NCBI GenBank assembly: GCA_001897535.1
Contig: MKTC01000010.1
Coordinates: 1 to 64,000 of the forward strand
Length of the DNA: 64,000 nucleotides
Direction of reading: 5' to 3'
DNA from: Bacteroidetes bacterium 37-13
GTDB lineage: Bacteria; Bacteroidota; Bacteroidia; Chitinophagales; LD1
Shown here: in pieces, positions 25,955 through 35,913 of the stretch
Layout: each line of letters begins with the position of its first letter
Numbering within the stretch: the stretch's first letter is position 1
The notes under the pieces: model-generated
Database searches by the model: none
The model's input: only the letters and a program-made list of their open reading frames with translations
What the model was told of the DNA's origin: nothing
Translations under genes and position numbers: made by a program

Positions 25955-28087
25955 TTACTTCACAATCACTCTTGAAATTGCTTTGGTAATTCCATTTGTA
26001 GAAACTCTTACCACATAAACACCAAAAGCTGAATTGCTTAAATTTAGTGTAGTAATATTATTTTTTAAAGATGTAGTATTTACTAATTGTCCCATTTGGT
26101 TAAACACTTCAGCTACTGTTCCATTTTCAAACTTATCTGTTCTAATATTGAATGTTCCGCTATTTGGATTTGGATAAATCGCTAATGAGTAACTTCCGTT
26201 TATTTCAGAAATGCCAGTTATTGGACCAGCATCAGGGAATTGGCTACACACCATTGGGTATAAGAAATTACGCGCCAAAGTATCAATATCAGCCATCTTA
26301 GCTTCATCGCTATCCCAAGGGCAATGGTCATCACCGGGGAATGTTTTCAACTCGTGGCGAATATTACGTGCAGTTAAAGCAGTATCCATGCTTCCAGAAC
26401 CATACAAAGTAACTAATGTGAAAGAATTATATGGCGGTAAACGATACACTTGATTATGGTAATAAGGTACTGTGCGGTCTGCATCTCCATGTGCCATAAA
26501 AATCGGAACTCCGGTTGGAGCTATCCACGAAGTTTGGTTAATACCACCTGCTAAAGATACAACAGCTTGTACTTTTGAGGTGTAGCCCGGATTTCCGCTA
26601 TTTCCTTCTAATCCACCATTTGCCAACATTGTATCGCGCACATAACTTGGCAACACATTTAAATCATCAATATAAGCGTAATGTACAGAAAGAATTGCTC
26701 CGGCAGAATTTCCACCGATAAACATAAAGTTTGTATCAATTTTGTAAGTATTAGTAGTAGCTGCATCTTTTGAAAAATAACGCATAGCTGCTTTTGCATC
26801 AGAAATAGCCCATATTACTTCGCGCAACATTTTGGTTGAATCTACCAAATCGGTAAGTTGTGCCAATCTGTAATCAATAGAAGCAGTTACATAACCGCGT
26901 TTTGCAAAAGCCTTTTTGAAATAATTTACTGAGGCATCAGAAGCTTTATCTCCTGCTGTAAAGCCTCCACCGTGTGCTAATAGTAATAATGGTCTGCGGC
27001 TTGAAGTATCATTTTTAGGAAAGAAAATATCCATTTTGTTTTTATCGCTTCGTACATTGGTATATTCTACCTCTACGCTGTCAATTTCAAACATTTCATC
27101 TCTAAATCTTGCAGTGGTGCAATTGGTTGGGGTTCCAATATTCATATCGCTGCACAACCTTCTATATAAAAATGTTTTTGTAAGTGCATCTACTTGTCCA
27201 AATTTGGTAGCATTTCCTTCCCAAGGCACGTGTCCATCACCAGGGAAAATTAAAACATCGTTATCAATTCCTAAGTGCAAAACACGCGGTTGCATGGCAC
27301 CTGTGCCACAAAGTGTAACCGGAGTTATTCCGTTTTGTGCATTGGCGCAGTAGTATGGCACCACCGCATCAGCATCGCCATGAAAACTAACCATAGGAAC
27401 ATTTCCCGAGCTAATCCAACTTGTGTCGTTTATTCCACCTGCTAAGTTTACAATAGCATTTATTTTTGAAGAGTAACCTGGATTTCCGCTATTTCCTTCA
27501 AAACCGCCATTGTTATTAAGTGCTGTTTTAATATCATTATTGGTAACTTCATTTACACTATCAATATAGCCTAAGTGAACAAATAGAACTGCTCCCGCAG
27601 AATTACCACCGCCATAAATCAAATTAGGATTGATGCGGTATGTATTTGCTCCTGCAGCATCTTGTCTAAAGTAGCGAACTGCAGCTTTGCCATCGCTAAT
27701 TGCTTTTATTACCACATTAAATGCCGAATTAGCTTGCAACATATCTAACATTCCTCCCAAACGATAATCAATAGATGCTGTAACATAACCTCTCTTTGCA
27801 AAGTTCTTAGCAAGCGCTGTAACTGTGCCTTCTGTGCGATCGCCACGAACAAAACTTCCGCCATGCGCAAAAATAATTACCGGACGCTGCGAAGCCGTAT
27901 CGCCTTGAGGTTGGTAAATAGTCATCATTTGGTTGGTTGTAGAATATACAACGCTCACCGTGTCCACATTGGAAAATACATCATCAATATACCTGCCACT
28001 GCCGCTACAGAGTTGAGCAGAACTTGCGGTAAAAGCTAATGCTCCCACTGTTGCTCCAAGCCATTTTAGTCTTGTAAAAAGTTTCAT
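25955..28087 (-). CDS. Tandem two-domain alpha/beta-hydrolase (esterase) with T9SS sorting domain
   Basis: 710 residues: signal peptide (1 to about 24), two consecutive esterase/lipase-like domains, and a C-terminal T9SS type A sorting domain (about 635-710, starting YPNPNSGTFN). Copy 1 (about 40-310) has the oxyanion HGGSF, nucleophile Ser163 in GGGNSAGA, acid HGDAD and base His286 (PGDGH). Copy 2 (about 335-615) has HGGGF, Ser461 in GGNSAGA, HGDAD and His588 (PGDDH). Both triads look intact, with the serines 298 residues apart, and long blocks are identical between copies (RGYVTASIDYRL, EGNSGNPGY), so it is an internal duplication. The enzyme is probably secreted to the surface; the fold suggests esters such as feruloyl or acetyl groups, unproven. 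Rho-independent terminators bracket it. Confidence 0.85.
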   Translation of the reverse strand: MKLFTRLKWLGATVGALAFTASSAQLCSGSGRYIDDVFSNVDTVSVVYSTTNQMMTIYQPQGDTASQRPVIIFAHGGSFVRGDRTEGTVTALAKNFAKRGYVTASIDYRLGGMLDMLQANSAFNVVIKAISDGKAAVRYFRQDAAGANTYRINPNLIYGGGNSAGAVLFVHLGYIDSVNEVTNNDIKTALNNNGGFEGNSGNPGYSSKINAIVNLAGGINDTSWISSGNVPMVSFHGDADAVVPYYCANAQNGITPVTLCGTGAMQPRVLHLGIDNDVLIFPGDGHVPWEGNATKFGQVDALTKTFLYRRLCSDMNIGTPTNCTTARFRDEMFEIDSVEVEYTNVRSDKNKMDIFFPKNDTSSRRPLLLLAHGGGFTAGDKASDASVNYFKKAFAKRGYVTASIDYRLAQLTDLVDSTKMLREVIWAISDAKAAMRYFSKDAATTNTYKIDTNFMFIGGNSAGAILSVHYAYIDDLNVLPSYVRDTMLANGGLEGNSGNPGYTSKVQAVVSLAGGINQTSWIAPTGVPIFMAHGDADRTVPYYHNQVYRLPPYNSFTLVTLYGSGSMDTALTARNIRHELKTFPGDDHCPWDSDEAKMADIDTLARNFLYPMVCSQFPDAGPITGISEINGSYSLAIYPNPNSGTFNIRTDKFENGTVAEVFNQMGQLVNTTSLKNNITTLNLSNSAFGVYVVRVSTNGITKAISRVIVK

Positions 28088-28200
28088 TTGTTACATTGTT
28101 TTATTGGGTGGTGAAAGTATGATTTTATTGAAAATACCAAATATTATTTCTGAAAATATTTCAAAAGAGAGTGCCCACTTTTGGCTAAACCGTAAACAAA

Positions 28201-28228
28201 AAAAAGCAACCCGAATGAGTTGCTTTTT
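28201..28228 (-). terminator. Terminator of rpoB
   Basis: AAAAAGCAAC (28201-28210) pairs with GTTGCTTTTT (28219-28228), a perfect 10-bp stem with an 8-nt loop. On the minus strand it runs into further T. It lies 22 bp after the rpoB stop and shows that the rplL-rpoB transcript ends here without rpoC. Confidence 0.85.
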
Positions 28229-28250
28229 GTTTTTGTAAAGTACGTATTTT

Positions 28251-31200
28251 TTAATCGAATTTTAAATCTAATGCTAAACCACGCAATTCATGAACCAATA
28301 CATTGAAAGATTCCGGCATGTTTGGCTCAGGGATATTGTCGCCTTTCACAATAGCTTCATAAGCTTTTGCTCTACCAACAATATCATCAGACTTCACAGT
28401 AAGTAATTCTTGCAAAATATTTGATGCACCATAAGCTTCAAGTGCCCAAACTTCCATTTCACCAAAACGCTGGCCGCCAAATTGCGCTTTACCGCCCAAT
28501 GGTTGTTGTGTGATGAGTGAGTAAGGACCTGTAGAACGTGCGTGCATTTTATCATCAACCATGTGTATAAGCTTAATCATGTAGATTACACCCACAGTTG
28601 TTCTTTGGTCAAAACGCTCTCCGGTCTCACCATCGTAAAGGTAAGTAGAACCATATTCAGGTAAATCAGCTTTTTTAATGTACTCAGAAACTTCTTCTAA
28701 TGAAGCACCATCAAAAATTGGCGTTCCGAATTTTAAACCTAATTTTAAGCCAGCCCAACCCAATACGGTTTCATAAATTTGACCAAGGTTCATACGCGAA
28801 GGTACGCCCAGTGGGTTCAAAACAATATCAACCGGAGTTCCATCTTCTAAGAAAGGCATGTCTTCTTGGCGAACAATACGGGCAACAATACCTTTGTTTC
28901 CGTGGCGACCTGCCATTTTATCTCCTACTTTCAACTTACGTTTCTTAGCAAGGTAAACTTTGGCTAATTTCAATACTCCGCTTGGTAGTTCATCACCAAT
29001 GCTAATATTGAATTTCTCTCTCTTATAGCGACCGGTTTCTTCATTTATGCGAAGTGTGTAATTGTGAATAATCAACTTCACTAAATGGTTAGTGTCGTCT
29101 TCTTTCGTCCACTTTAAAGCATCAATGTTTGTGTAATCAAGAGATTCCAAAACTTTAGAAGTGAATTTTGTTCCTTTAGAAACAACTTCTTCTTTGAAAG
29201 AATTGTAAACTCCGTTGCTCACTTTCCCGCTTAAAACGGTCATCAACTTTTCAATTAAAACATCTTTAATCTCAGCAGTTTTCTTACCAAAATCTTTATC
29301 TAATTTCTCTAATAAAGTTTTTTCGCGAGTTTTAGATGTTTTGTCCTTTTTAGCGCGAGCAAAAAGTTTTTTATTGATAACAGTTCCTTCTACTGAAGGT
29401 GGTACTTTCAATGAAGCATCTTTTACATCACCTGCTTTATCACCAAAGATTGCTCTTAATAGTTTTTCTTCCGGAGTTGGGTCGCTTTCGCCTTTAGGTG
29501 TAATTTTACCAATTAAAATATCGCCTTCTTTCACGTGCGCTCCAACGCGGATAATTCCATTATCATCTAAGTCTTTAGTAGCTTCTTCTGCCACGTTTGG
29601 TATATCCGGTGTAAGTTCTTCTTCTCCTAATTTAGTATCGCGAATTTCTAACTCAAATTCTTCAACGTGAATTGAAGTGAATACATCATCGCGCACAACT
29701 CTTTCTGAAATTACAATCGCATCTTCAAAGTTGTAACCTTTCCACGGCATGAACGCCACTTTAAGGTTTGAACCTAATGCCAACTCTCCTTTTTCTGTTG
29801 CAAAACCTTCGCACAATACTTGCCCTGCTACCACACGTTGTCCTTTTCGAACTAACGGCTTTAAGTTGATACAAGTACTTTGGTTAGTTTTTAAGAATTT
29901 AGAAAGGTTATAGGTTTTCTTATCGTCTTTAAAGCTAACTAATTGCTCTTCTTGAGTGCGGTCGTAGCGAATAATAATTTGATTTGCATCAACATATTCT
30001 ACCACACCGTTTCCTTCTGCATTCACCAAGTTATTAGAATCGTGTGCTACTTTAGCTTCTAATCCTGTACCAACAATTGGCGCTTGAGGGCGCAATAATG
30101 GCACCGCTTGACGTTGCATGTTTGAACCCATCAATGCACGGTTAGCGTCATTATGCTCCAAGAAAGGAATTAACGATGCGCTTACACCCACAATTTGGTT
30201 TGGTGCAACATCAATAAACTGTACTTCTTCCGGTGTAGTGATAGGAAAATCACCTTGGAAACGAGCTTTTACTTTATCAGTGCTTATTGTTCCGTTCTTT
30301 TCAATATCTGTTTTTGCTTGAGCAATGGTGTAGTTATCTTCTTCTTCAGCAGAAAGGAATTGAACTGCACCGTTCATATCTACTTTGCCATTTGTTACTT
30401 TGCGATATGGTGTTTCAATAAAGCCCATTGCATTCACCTTTGCATGTGTACACAAAGTTGAAATCAAACCAATGTTTGGACCTTCCGGAGTTTCGATAGT
30501 ACACAAGCGACCGTAGTGGCTGTAGTGTACGTCTCTTACTTCAAAACCTGCACGCTCACGACTTAAACCACCGGGACCTAAAGCCGAAACTCTACGCTTG
30601 TTGGTAATTTCTGCCAACGGGTTGGTTTGGTCTAAGAACTGCGAAAGTTGTGAAGTACCAAAGAATGAGTTGATTACTGAAGAAAGTGTTCTTGCATTAA
30701 TCAAGTCAATTGGCGTAAACACTTCATTATCACGCACGTTCATACGTTCACGGATAGTTCTTGCCATTCTGGCTAAACCTACTCCAAATTGAGAATATAA
30801 CTGCTCGCCCACTGTGCGCACTCTTCTGTTGCTCAAATGGTCAATATCGTCAATTTCCGCTTTTTGGTTAGATAAGTTCACCAAATATTTAACAATCGAG
30901 ATAATATCTTGTTTTGTTAAAACGCGAACATCCATTGCGGTGTCGTGTTCTAACTTTTTGTTCACTTTGTATCTACCTACTTCACCTAAATCGTAACGCT
31001 TATCGCTAAAGAATAACTTCTCAATAATACCACGAGCAGTTTCTTCGTCTGGTGGATCTGAACCACGCAACTGGCGATAAATATGACTCAAAGCTTCTAC
31101 TTCAGAGTTTGAAGTATCCTTCTGTAACGTATTGAAAATGATTGAGTAATCAGCCTCTACCGATTCTTTATGTACAAACAAAGTTTTGGCTCCGCTATCT

Positions 31201-32069
31201 ACAATTAACTCAATATTGTCATCGGTAATTATGGTATCACGCTCCAACAAAACTTCATTACGTTCGATAGAAACTACCTCACCGGTATCTTCATCAACGA
31301 AGTCTTCCATCCAAGTTTTAAGAACACGCGCAGCTAATTTTCTACCAATTGCTTTGCTTGCATCTTTCTTAGTTTTCAATTCGATTTCATCAGCCAAATC
31401 GAAGAGTTTAAGAATATCTTTATCCGTATCGTAACCTACAGCTCTTAACAACATTGTAACCGGAAATTTCTTCTTACGGTCAATGTAAGCATACATTACG
31501 TTATTGATATCGGTTGCAAATTCCATCCATGCTCCTTTAAAAGGAATAACCCTTGCAGAATAAATCTTAGTTCCATTCGGGTGAAGGCTTTGACCGAAAA
31601 ATACACCAGGAGAGCGGTGAAGTTGGCTCACAACTACGCGCTCGGCACCGTTAATAATAAAAGTACCTTTTGGTGTGATGTATGGTATGTTTCCTAAGAA
31701 AACGTCTTGAACAATAGTTTTAAAATCTATGTGTTCAGGATCATTACAGCTTAGTCTTAATTTCGCTTTTAATGGAACGCAGTAAGTTAATCCGCGTTCA
31801 ATACATTCATCAATGCTGTAGCGTGGTGGATCTACAAAGTAGTCCAAAAACTCTAGCAAAAATATACCTCTGGAATCTGTTATTGGAAAGTTTTCAGAAA
31901 AAACTGTCCAAAGTCCCTCTTTAGAGCGGTTGTCGGCAGTAGTTTCTAATTGAACAAATTCGCGAAACGAGGCAAGTTGAATATCTAATAGGTTTGGTTG
32001 CTCATCCAGAACTCTTACTTTTCCAAAGCTAATTCTTTTCTGGATTTCTTGGTTGCTCTTTTCAGCCAT
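28251..32069 (-). CDS. rpoB: RNA polymerase subunit beta
   Basis: 1272 residues, full length and uninterrupted. Recognisable blocks include the rifampicin region ([18 protein letters not shown], then [13 protein letters not shown], then [19 protein letters not shown]), the catalytic-face stretch [27 protein letters not shown], and the C-terminal clamp segment [20 protein letters not shown]. It starts at ATG 32069, 182 bp after rplL, and is probably transcribed with it. A strong terminator follows directly. rpoC does not follow: the next gene is a secreted esterase, and rpoC lies 12.2 kb downstream. rplJ, rplA and rplK, the usual upstream partners, are absent too. The rifampicin pocket residues look wild type (Gln, Asp, His and Ser positions present). 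Confidence 0.98.
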   Translation of the reverse strand: MAEKSNQEIQKRISFGKVRVLDEQPNLLDIQLASFREFVQLETTADNRSKEGLWTVFSENFPITDSRGIFLLEFLDYFVDPPRYSIDECIERGLTYCVPLKAKLRLSCNDPEHIDFKTIVQDVFLGNIPYITPKGTFIINGAERVVVSQLHRSPGVFFGQSLHPNGTKIYSARVIPFKGAWMEFATDINNVMYAYIDRKKKFPVTMLLRAVGYDTDKDILKLFDLADEIELKTKKDASKAIGRKLAARVLKTWMEDFVDEDTGEVVSIERNEVLLERDTIITDDNIELIVDSGAKTLFVHKESVEADYSIIFNTLQKDTSNSEVEALSHIYRQLRGSDPPDEETARGIIEKLFFSDKRYDLGEVGRYKVNKKLEHDTAMDVRVLTKQDIISIVKYLVNLSNQKAEIDDIDHLSNRRVRTVGEQLYSQFGVGLARMARTIRERMNVRDNEVFTPIDLINARTLSSVINSFFGTSQLSQFLDQTNPLAEITNKRRVSALGPGGLSRERAGFEVRDVHYSHYGRLCTIETPEGPNIGLISTLCTHAKVNAMGFIETPYRKVTNGKVDMNGAVQFLSAEEEDNYTIAQAKTDIEKNGTISTDKVKARFQGDFPITTPEEVQFIDVAPNQIVGVSASLIPFLEHNDANRALMGSNMQRQAVPLLRPQAPIVGTGLEAKVAHDSNNLVNAEGNGVVEYVDANQIIIRYDRTQEEQLVSFKDDKKTYNLSKFLKTNQSTCINLKPLVRKGQRVVAGQVLCEGFATEKGELALGSNLKVAFMPWKGYNFEDAIVISERVVRDDVFTSIHVEEFELEIRDTKLGEEELTPDIPNVAEEATKDLDDNGIIRVGAHVKEGDILIGKITPKGESDPTPEEKLLRAIFGDKAGDVKDASLKVPPSVEGTVINKKLFARAKKDKTSKTREKTLLEKLDKDFGKKTAEIKDVLIEKLMTVLSGKVSNGVYNSFKEEVVSKGTKFTSKVLESLDYTNIDALKWTKEDDTNHLVKLIIHNYTLRINEETGRYKREKFNISIGDELPSGVLKLAKVYLAKKRKLKVGDKMAGRHGNKGIVARIVRQEDMPFLEDGTPVDIVLNPLGVPSRMNLGQIYETVLGWAGLKLGLKFGTPIFDGASLEEVSEYIKKADLPEYGSTYLYDGETGERFDQRTTVGVIYMIKLIHMVDDKMHARSTGPYSLITQQPLGGKAQFGGQRFGEMEVWALEAYGASNILQELLTVKSDDIVGRAKAYEAIVKGDNIPEPNMPESFNVLVHELRGLALDLKFD

Positions 32070-32142
32070 ATAATATTTGAAAGATTGAAAATGCTGTTTT
32101 AATTATTTTGCTGCCACACTCACTTTTTCAGCCTTACACTGA

Positions 32143-32233
32143 TGTTTATTAAACTTTGGGAGCACTACACTTAAATATTTTGTTTAATAAACAGGATAAG
32201 GCATGGCTTTAACAAAGTAAAAACCATGCCTTA
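32143..32233 (-). promoter_or_regulatory. Two hairpins in the rplL-rpoB intergenic region
   Basis: TAAGGCATGG (32197-32206) pairs with CCATGCCTTA (32224-32233), a 10-bp stem with a 17-nt loop and no T-run. TGTTTATTAAA (32143-32153) pairs with TTTAATAAACA (32183-32193), an 11-bp stem. Together they fill most of the 182-bp gap. They may attenuate or process the transcript between abundant L7/L12 and the less abundant beta subunit, as happens in this interval in other bacteria. That role is inferred. Confidence 0.5.
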
Positions 32234-32251
32234 ATAATTGTTTGTTATAGT

Positions 32252-32626
32252 TTACTTAACTTCAACTTCAGCACCTACTTCTTCCAATTTTTTCTTTAAA
32301 TCTTCAGCTGTAGCTTTGTCAGTTTTTTCTTTAACTGCTTTAGGAGCGCCATCTACTAAATCTTTAGCTTCTTTTAAGCCAAGGCCTGTAAGGTCTTTAA
32401 CTACTTTCACTACGTTTAATTTTTGAGCGCCTGCGCTTTTCAAAATTACATCGAATTCTGTTTGTTCAGCAACTGCAGCAGCACCACCTGCAGCAGGAGC
32501 AGCAACTGCAACTGCAGCAGCAGCCGGTTCGATACCGTAATCTGCTTTTAAAATGTTTGCAAGTTCTTGAACGTCTTTTACTGTTAAGCTTACTAATGTT
32601 TCAGCTAATTGCTTTAAATCTGCCAT
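32252..32626 (-). CDS. rplL: 50S ribosomal protein L7/L12
   Basis: 124 residues. The N-terminal dimerisation helices ([19 protein letters not shown]) are followed by an alanine-rich hinge ([14 protein letters not shown]) and the C-terminal factor-binding domain ([20 protein letters not shown], then [16 protein letters not shown]). It forms the flexible stalk that recruits elongation factors. rplJ (L10), which anchors the stalk and nearly always precedes rplL, is missing: upstream is a 305-bp gap and then pnp. A promoter at 32796-32826 gives a leader of about 160 nt. Downstream it is followed by rpoB. Confidence 0.97.
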   Translation of the reverse strand: MADLKQLAETLVSLTVKDVQELANILKADYGIEPAAAAVAVAAPAAGGAAAVAEQTEFDVILKSAGAQKLNVVKVVKDLTGLGLKEAKDLVDGAPKAVKEKTDKATAEDLKKKLEEVGAEVEVK

Positions 32627-32795
32627 TTTTTTTTACCGTTTAATTGTTTGTTTAAGAGATAATATTGATTTTGTATTTTGTTCGTTACTAAATATTTAAA
32701 AAATTTATTGCACTCACAATGCTTTTTATGATTTAACTAATTGATAAAGAACAATTTACGAAACCGTTTGGAAGCCCTTTCGGAAAACGGGAGCG

Positions 32796-32826
32796 CAAAT
32801 ATACAAATTATGCGTGTTTTTTCAAT
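32796..32826 (-). promoter_or_regulatory. Promoter of the rplL-rpoB unit, with 5' leader hairpin
   Basis: Minus strand: ATTG (32826-32823), exactly 19 nt, TATATTTG (32803-32796), a full -7 match. Just after the expected start (near 32789) the leader can fold as CGTTT/AAACG (within 32764-32790). The rest of the 305-bp gap (32627-32931) holds this leader and a possible weak pnp terminator (stem 32862-32870 with 32904-32912). No gene is visible there. Confidence 0.6.
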
Positions 32827-32931
32827 AAATTTACTTGTAAAGTGTAATATTTTTAAGTTGTGTTGCTTTAAAACTTGAAACTCCTTGATAAAGCTACATT
32901 TTCTAAAGCAACTTCCACTTAAATTTTAACG

Positions 32932-35070
32932 CTAATTTTCATTTGCCGTTTCTTGAAGCAATGCTTTTCTGCTTAGTTTAAATTTTCCTGTTTTAGGCTC
33001 AACTCCAAGCAATTTAACTTTCACAACTTCATTTTCTTTAAATATGCCATCCATGTTTTCAAGTCTTTTATTGCTTATTTCAGAGATGTGCAACAAGCCT
33101 TGTTTGCCAGGTAAAAATTCAACAAAAGCGCCATAAGGCATAATGCTTTTCACGGTTGCTTCATATACTTTTCCTACTTCCGGAACGGCTACAATACCTG
33201 CAATCCATTTTTGGGCAGCATCTAAACCGTCTTTGTTTGGAGAGAAAATTTCTACTTTTCCTTTGTTTCCAACTTCTTCGATAGTAATTGTGGTTCCTGT
33301 TACAGCTTGAATTTCTTGAATTACTTTACCTCCTGTGCCAATAACTGCACCGATAAATTCTTTCTCAATTTCCATTACCACTACTCTTGGAGCATTTGGT
33401 TTGTAGTCTTCGCGTGGCGCACTTAAAGTTTCGGTTAATTTGCCCAAAATATGTAATCTGCCGCGTTTTGCTTGCTCCAATGCTTCCATAAGGATTGCTT
33501 GGCTAAGTCCATCAATTTTAATGTCCATTTGGCAAGCTGTAATTCCATCTTGAGTGCCGCAAACTTTAAAATCCATATCACCCAAGTGGTCTTCATCTCC
33601 AAGAATATCAGAAAGAATTGAATAATTGCCTTCTTTATCTGTAACCAAACCCATGGCGATACCGCTTACAGGTTTTTTAATTTTTACACCTGCATCCATA
33701 AGTGCTAAAGTTCCGGCACAAACTGTTGCCATACTTGAAGAACCATTTGATTCTAAAATATCACTCACTACGCGAATGCTGTAAGGAGAATCGCTTGGCA
33801 CTACTACTTGCAAAGCGCGAAGTGCTAAATTTCCGTGTCCAATTTCTCTGCGTCCTGTGCCGCGTGGTACTCTTGCTTCTCCGGTGCTGTAGCCAGGGAA
33901 GTTATAGTTTAGCATAAACTTCTTTTCTTCGTTTATCACAACGCCATCAACCATTTGTTGGTCTAATTTCGTACCTAAAGTAACGGTTGAAAGTGATTGT
34001 GTTTCGCCTCTGGTAAAAATAGCTGAGCCGTGTGCACCAGGTAAGTAATCTACTTCTGTCCAAATTGGGCGAACTTCGTCCATTTTTCTACCATCAAGAC
34101 GTTTTTTGGCAGTAAGCATTACTTTGCGAACAGCTTCTTTTTCTACTTTGTGATAGTATTGACCGATTAGCCAACTATCTTCTTTTGCTTTCTCCTCTCC
34201 TACTTCTGCTATGTATTGAGCTACAAACTCATCTTTTACGGCAGCAAATTTATCGCCTCTAGCGTGCTTATCTGCTAAGCCTTCTCCAGCAATAGCTGCA
34301 CATTTATCAAATGTAGCATTCCACACTTTTGCTTTTAAATCTTCGTTGTGTTTTTCGTGGCTGTAAGTGCGTTTTGTTTGTGTTCCTGTTTCTGCTTCTA
34401 ATTCGCGAATTACTTTGATGTGTGATTTAATAACGTTATGTGCAAAAGCAATAGCTTCCACCATATCGGCTTCGCTCACTTCTTTCATTTCGCCTTCTAC
34501 CATCAAAATGTTTTCTGCGGTAGCGGCAACAATCATGTCTATATCAGTTTCAGCAGATTCTACAACACTCTTCTTTGGGTTAATTACCAATTTGCCGTTT
34601 ACTCTTGCCACGCGAACTTCGCTCACCGGCTCAGAAAAAGGAATGGTAGAAACCGCTAAAGCCGAAGATGCAGCCAAACATGCCAAAGCATCAGGCAATT
34701 CATCAGCATCGGCCGAAATAAGCTGTAGCATGACTACCACGTTTGCGTGAAAATCATCTGGGAAAAGTGGACGTAAAGCTCTATCAACCAAACGGCTCAC
34801 CAAAATTTCGTGCTCGTAAGGTCTTCCTTCACGCTTAAAAAAGCCTCCAGGAAACTTACCCAAAGCGGCAAAGCTTTCGCGGTATTCAACCGTAAGTGGC
34901 ATAAAATCTACGCCTTCTTTGGCATCTTTATCTGCACAAGCGGTTGCCAAAATCATGGTATTCCCGTATTTCACCACCACGCTGCCATCAGCTTGTTTGG
35001 CTAATTTACCGGTTTCAATTTCTACTAAGCGACCATCGCCTAAATCAACAGTTTTTTTAATAATGTTCAT
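32932..35070 (-). CDS. pnp: Polyribonucleotide nucleotidyltransferase (PNPase)
   Basis: 3'-5' phosphorolytic exoribonuclease and RNA-degradation core. 712 residues: two RNase PH-like domains (first from about residue 10; second from about 325 with [20 protein letters not shown] and [15 protein letters not shown], the active site), a helical domain between them, a KH domain ([20 protein letters not shown]) and a C-terminal S1 domain ([20 protein letters not shown]). It starts at ATG 35070. It follows rpsO on the same strand, the canonical rpsO-pnp order, with 247 bp between them that include a terminator-like hairpin. In enterobacteria PNPase controls its own message through this leader; whether that holds here is unknown. 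One of few conserved informational gene pairs in the window. Confidence 0.97.
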   Translation of the reverse strand: MNIIKKTVDLGDGRLVEIETGKLAKQADGSVVVKYGNTMILATACADKDAKEGVDFMPLTVEYRESFAALGKFPGGFFKREGRPYEHEILVSRLVDRALRPLFPDDFHANVVVMLQLISADADELPDALACLAASSALAVSTIPFSEPVSEVRVARVNGKLVINPKKSVVESAETDIDMIVAATAENILMVEGEMKEVSEADMVEAIAFAHNVIKSHIKVIRELEAETGTQTKRTYSHEKHNEDLKAKVWNATFDKCAAIAGEGLADKHARGDKFAAVKDEFVAQYIAEVGEEKAKEDSWLIGQYYHKVEKEAVRKVMLTAKKRLDGRKMDEVRPIWTEVDYLPGAHGSAIFTRGETQSLSTVTLGTKLDQQMVDGVVINEEKKFMLNYNFPGYSTGEARVPRGTGRREIGHGNLALRALQVVVPSDSPYSIRVVSDILESNGSSSMATVCAGTLALMDAGVKIKKPVSGIAMGLVTDKEGNYSILSDILGDEDHLGDMDFKVCGTQDGITACQMDIKIDGLSQAILMEALEQAKRGRLHILGKLTETLSAPREDYKPNAPRVVVMEIEKEFIGAVIGTGGKVIQEIQAVTGTTITIEEVGNKGKVEIFSPNKDGLDAAQKWIAGIVAVPEVGKVYEATVKSIMPYGAFVEFLPGKQGLLHISEISNKRLENMDGIFKENEVVKVKLLGVEPKTGKFKLSRKALLQETANEN

Positions 35071-35281
35071 CCTATTTTATTGTTTTAATTATTTCTAACT
35101 TGAAAAAAATGGTAGCTGCGGTAAGAAATTGTGCGGCTTCCGTTTTTAAATGCGACCAAAAAGAGGTGCGGCCGCAAAGGTGAGTTTTGGTTGTTTTTTT
35201 AGTTACTTTATTGTTTTCTATTCGCTTCAGGGCAGAAACCTCTTCTGCTGCCACTGCTCATCCAATTTGTTTCTAAAAATG

Positions 35282-35308
35282 AAAATGGTTGGATAAACCA
35301 ACCATTTT
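35282..35308 (-). terminator. Terminator/attenuator between rpsO and pnp
   Basis: AAAATGGTTGG (35282-35292) pairs perfectly with CCAACCATTTT (35298-35308) around a 5-nt loop. On the minus strand it is followed by TTTTCATTTTT. It lies 9 bp past the rpsO stop, so it either ends rpsO transcripts or acts as a partial read-through signal to pnp. Confidence 0.8.
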
Positions 35309-35317
35309 CTATTTCGA

Positions 35318-35587
35318 TTATTTACGAATGCCTAATTTTTCGATTAGAGAACGATAACCGTTAAGGTCATTTCTCATCAGGTAATTTAACAGTCTTCTGC
35401 GTTTACCTACTAACATCAATAAGGCACGAGTGTTTGCGTGGTCTTTTTTGTTTGTTTTTAGATGCTCGCTAATGTGGTTAATGCGATGTGTAAAAAGAGC
35501 GATTTGCCCTTCTGTAGAACCTGTGTTTGTTGCTTTTCCACCAAATTCTTTGAAAATGTTTTCTTTTATTTCTTTAGTTGCTTGCAT
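35318..35587 (-). CDS. rpsO: 30S ribosomal protein S15
   Basis: 89 residues, the standard length. NTGSTEGQIALFTHRINHISEH is cut here to its key part GSTEGQIALFTHRI, followed by LKTNKKDHANTRALL and the C-terminal RRRLLNYLMRNDLNGYRSLI, all typical of S15, an early 16S-binding protein of the central domain. It starts at ATG 35587. A well-formed promoter lies 21 bp upstream, and a terminator lies directly after the gene. pnp follows on the same strand. Confidence 0.97.
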   Translation of the reverse strand: MQATKEIKENIFKEFGGKATNTGSTEGQIALFTHRINHISEHLKTNKKDHANTRALLMLVGKRRRLLNYLMRNDLNGYRSLIEKLGIRK

Positions 35588-35607
35588 AATACTCGTAAAA
35601 TGAGGCG

Positions 35608-35638
35608 CGAATATAGTAAGGTTTTATAGTTTTCCAAA
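35608..35638 (-). promoter_or_regulatory. rpsO: rpsO promoter
   Basis: Minus strand: TTTG (35638-35635), exactly 19 nt, TATATTCG (35615-35608), one mismatch to TAnnTTTG. The start of transcription would be close to 35601, leaving a leader of about 14 nt before the ATG. Confidence 0.6.
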
Positions 35639-35843
35639 AGAAGTATCTAAAATGTTTGCAATCTTGGTTTTTGTTGGAGTTTTTATTGATTAGTTTTCTT
35701 GCTACACGTTCAAGGTTTGTTTAACCCAATGTTGTGCATGGACTTATCATACTTTGAATTTAAGGTGCAAATCTCTTAACTTTTTCGCCCACTCAAAAGT
35801 AGGAACTTAAATTTCGTAATTCATCTAAAATATACACCAGCAA

Positions 35844-35874
35844 TTTGGCTATTAGGCGCAATGAAATACCTTTG
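35844..35874 (+). promoter_or_regulatory. Promoter of the unknown gene at 35914
   Basis: TTTG (35844-35847), exactly 19 nt, TACCTTTG (35867-35874): a complete match to the Bacteroidota consensus. The expected start is near 35881, giving a leader of about 33 nt. Between this and the rpsO promoter (35639-35843) no gene or clear structure is seen in the 326-bp gap. Confidence 0.7.
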
Positions 35875-35913
35875 AAAGTTCATTTCTTTATTAAAAAATT
35901 GAATTTAGCATAA

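Noticed and set aside
25725-26018. 97-codon reading frame on + across the tRNA-Arg gene
   Set aside because: It crosses a complete tRNA and a terminator on the opposite strand; chance open frame.
16043-28250. Idea that the rpoC-rpoB interval is an integrated mobile island
   Set aside because: Contents are ordinary housekeeping genes of matching composition; no integrase, transposase or direct repeats at the borders, and the tRNA is not at an edge with a duplicated end.
29215-29670. 151-codon reading frame on + inside rpoB
   Set aside because: Shadow of rpoB; serine/leucine-rich composition typical of antisense frames.
35071-35281. Possible pnp promoter with CACCTTTG at 35182-35175
   Set aside because: The first base of the -7 box mismatches and no TTTG lies near the required spacing; left out.
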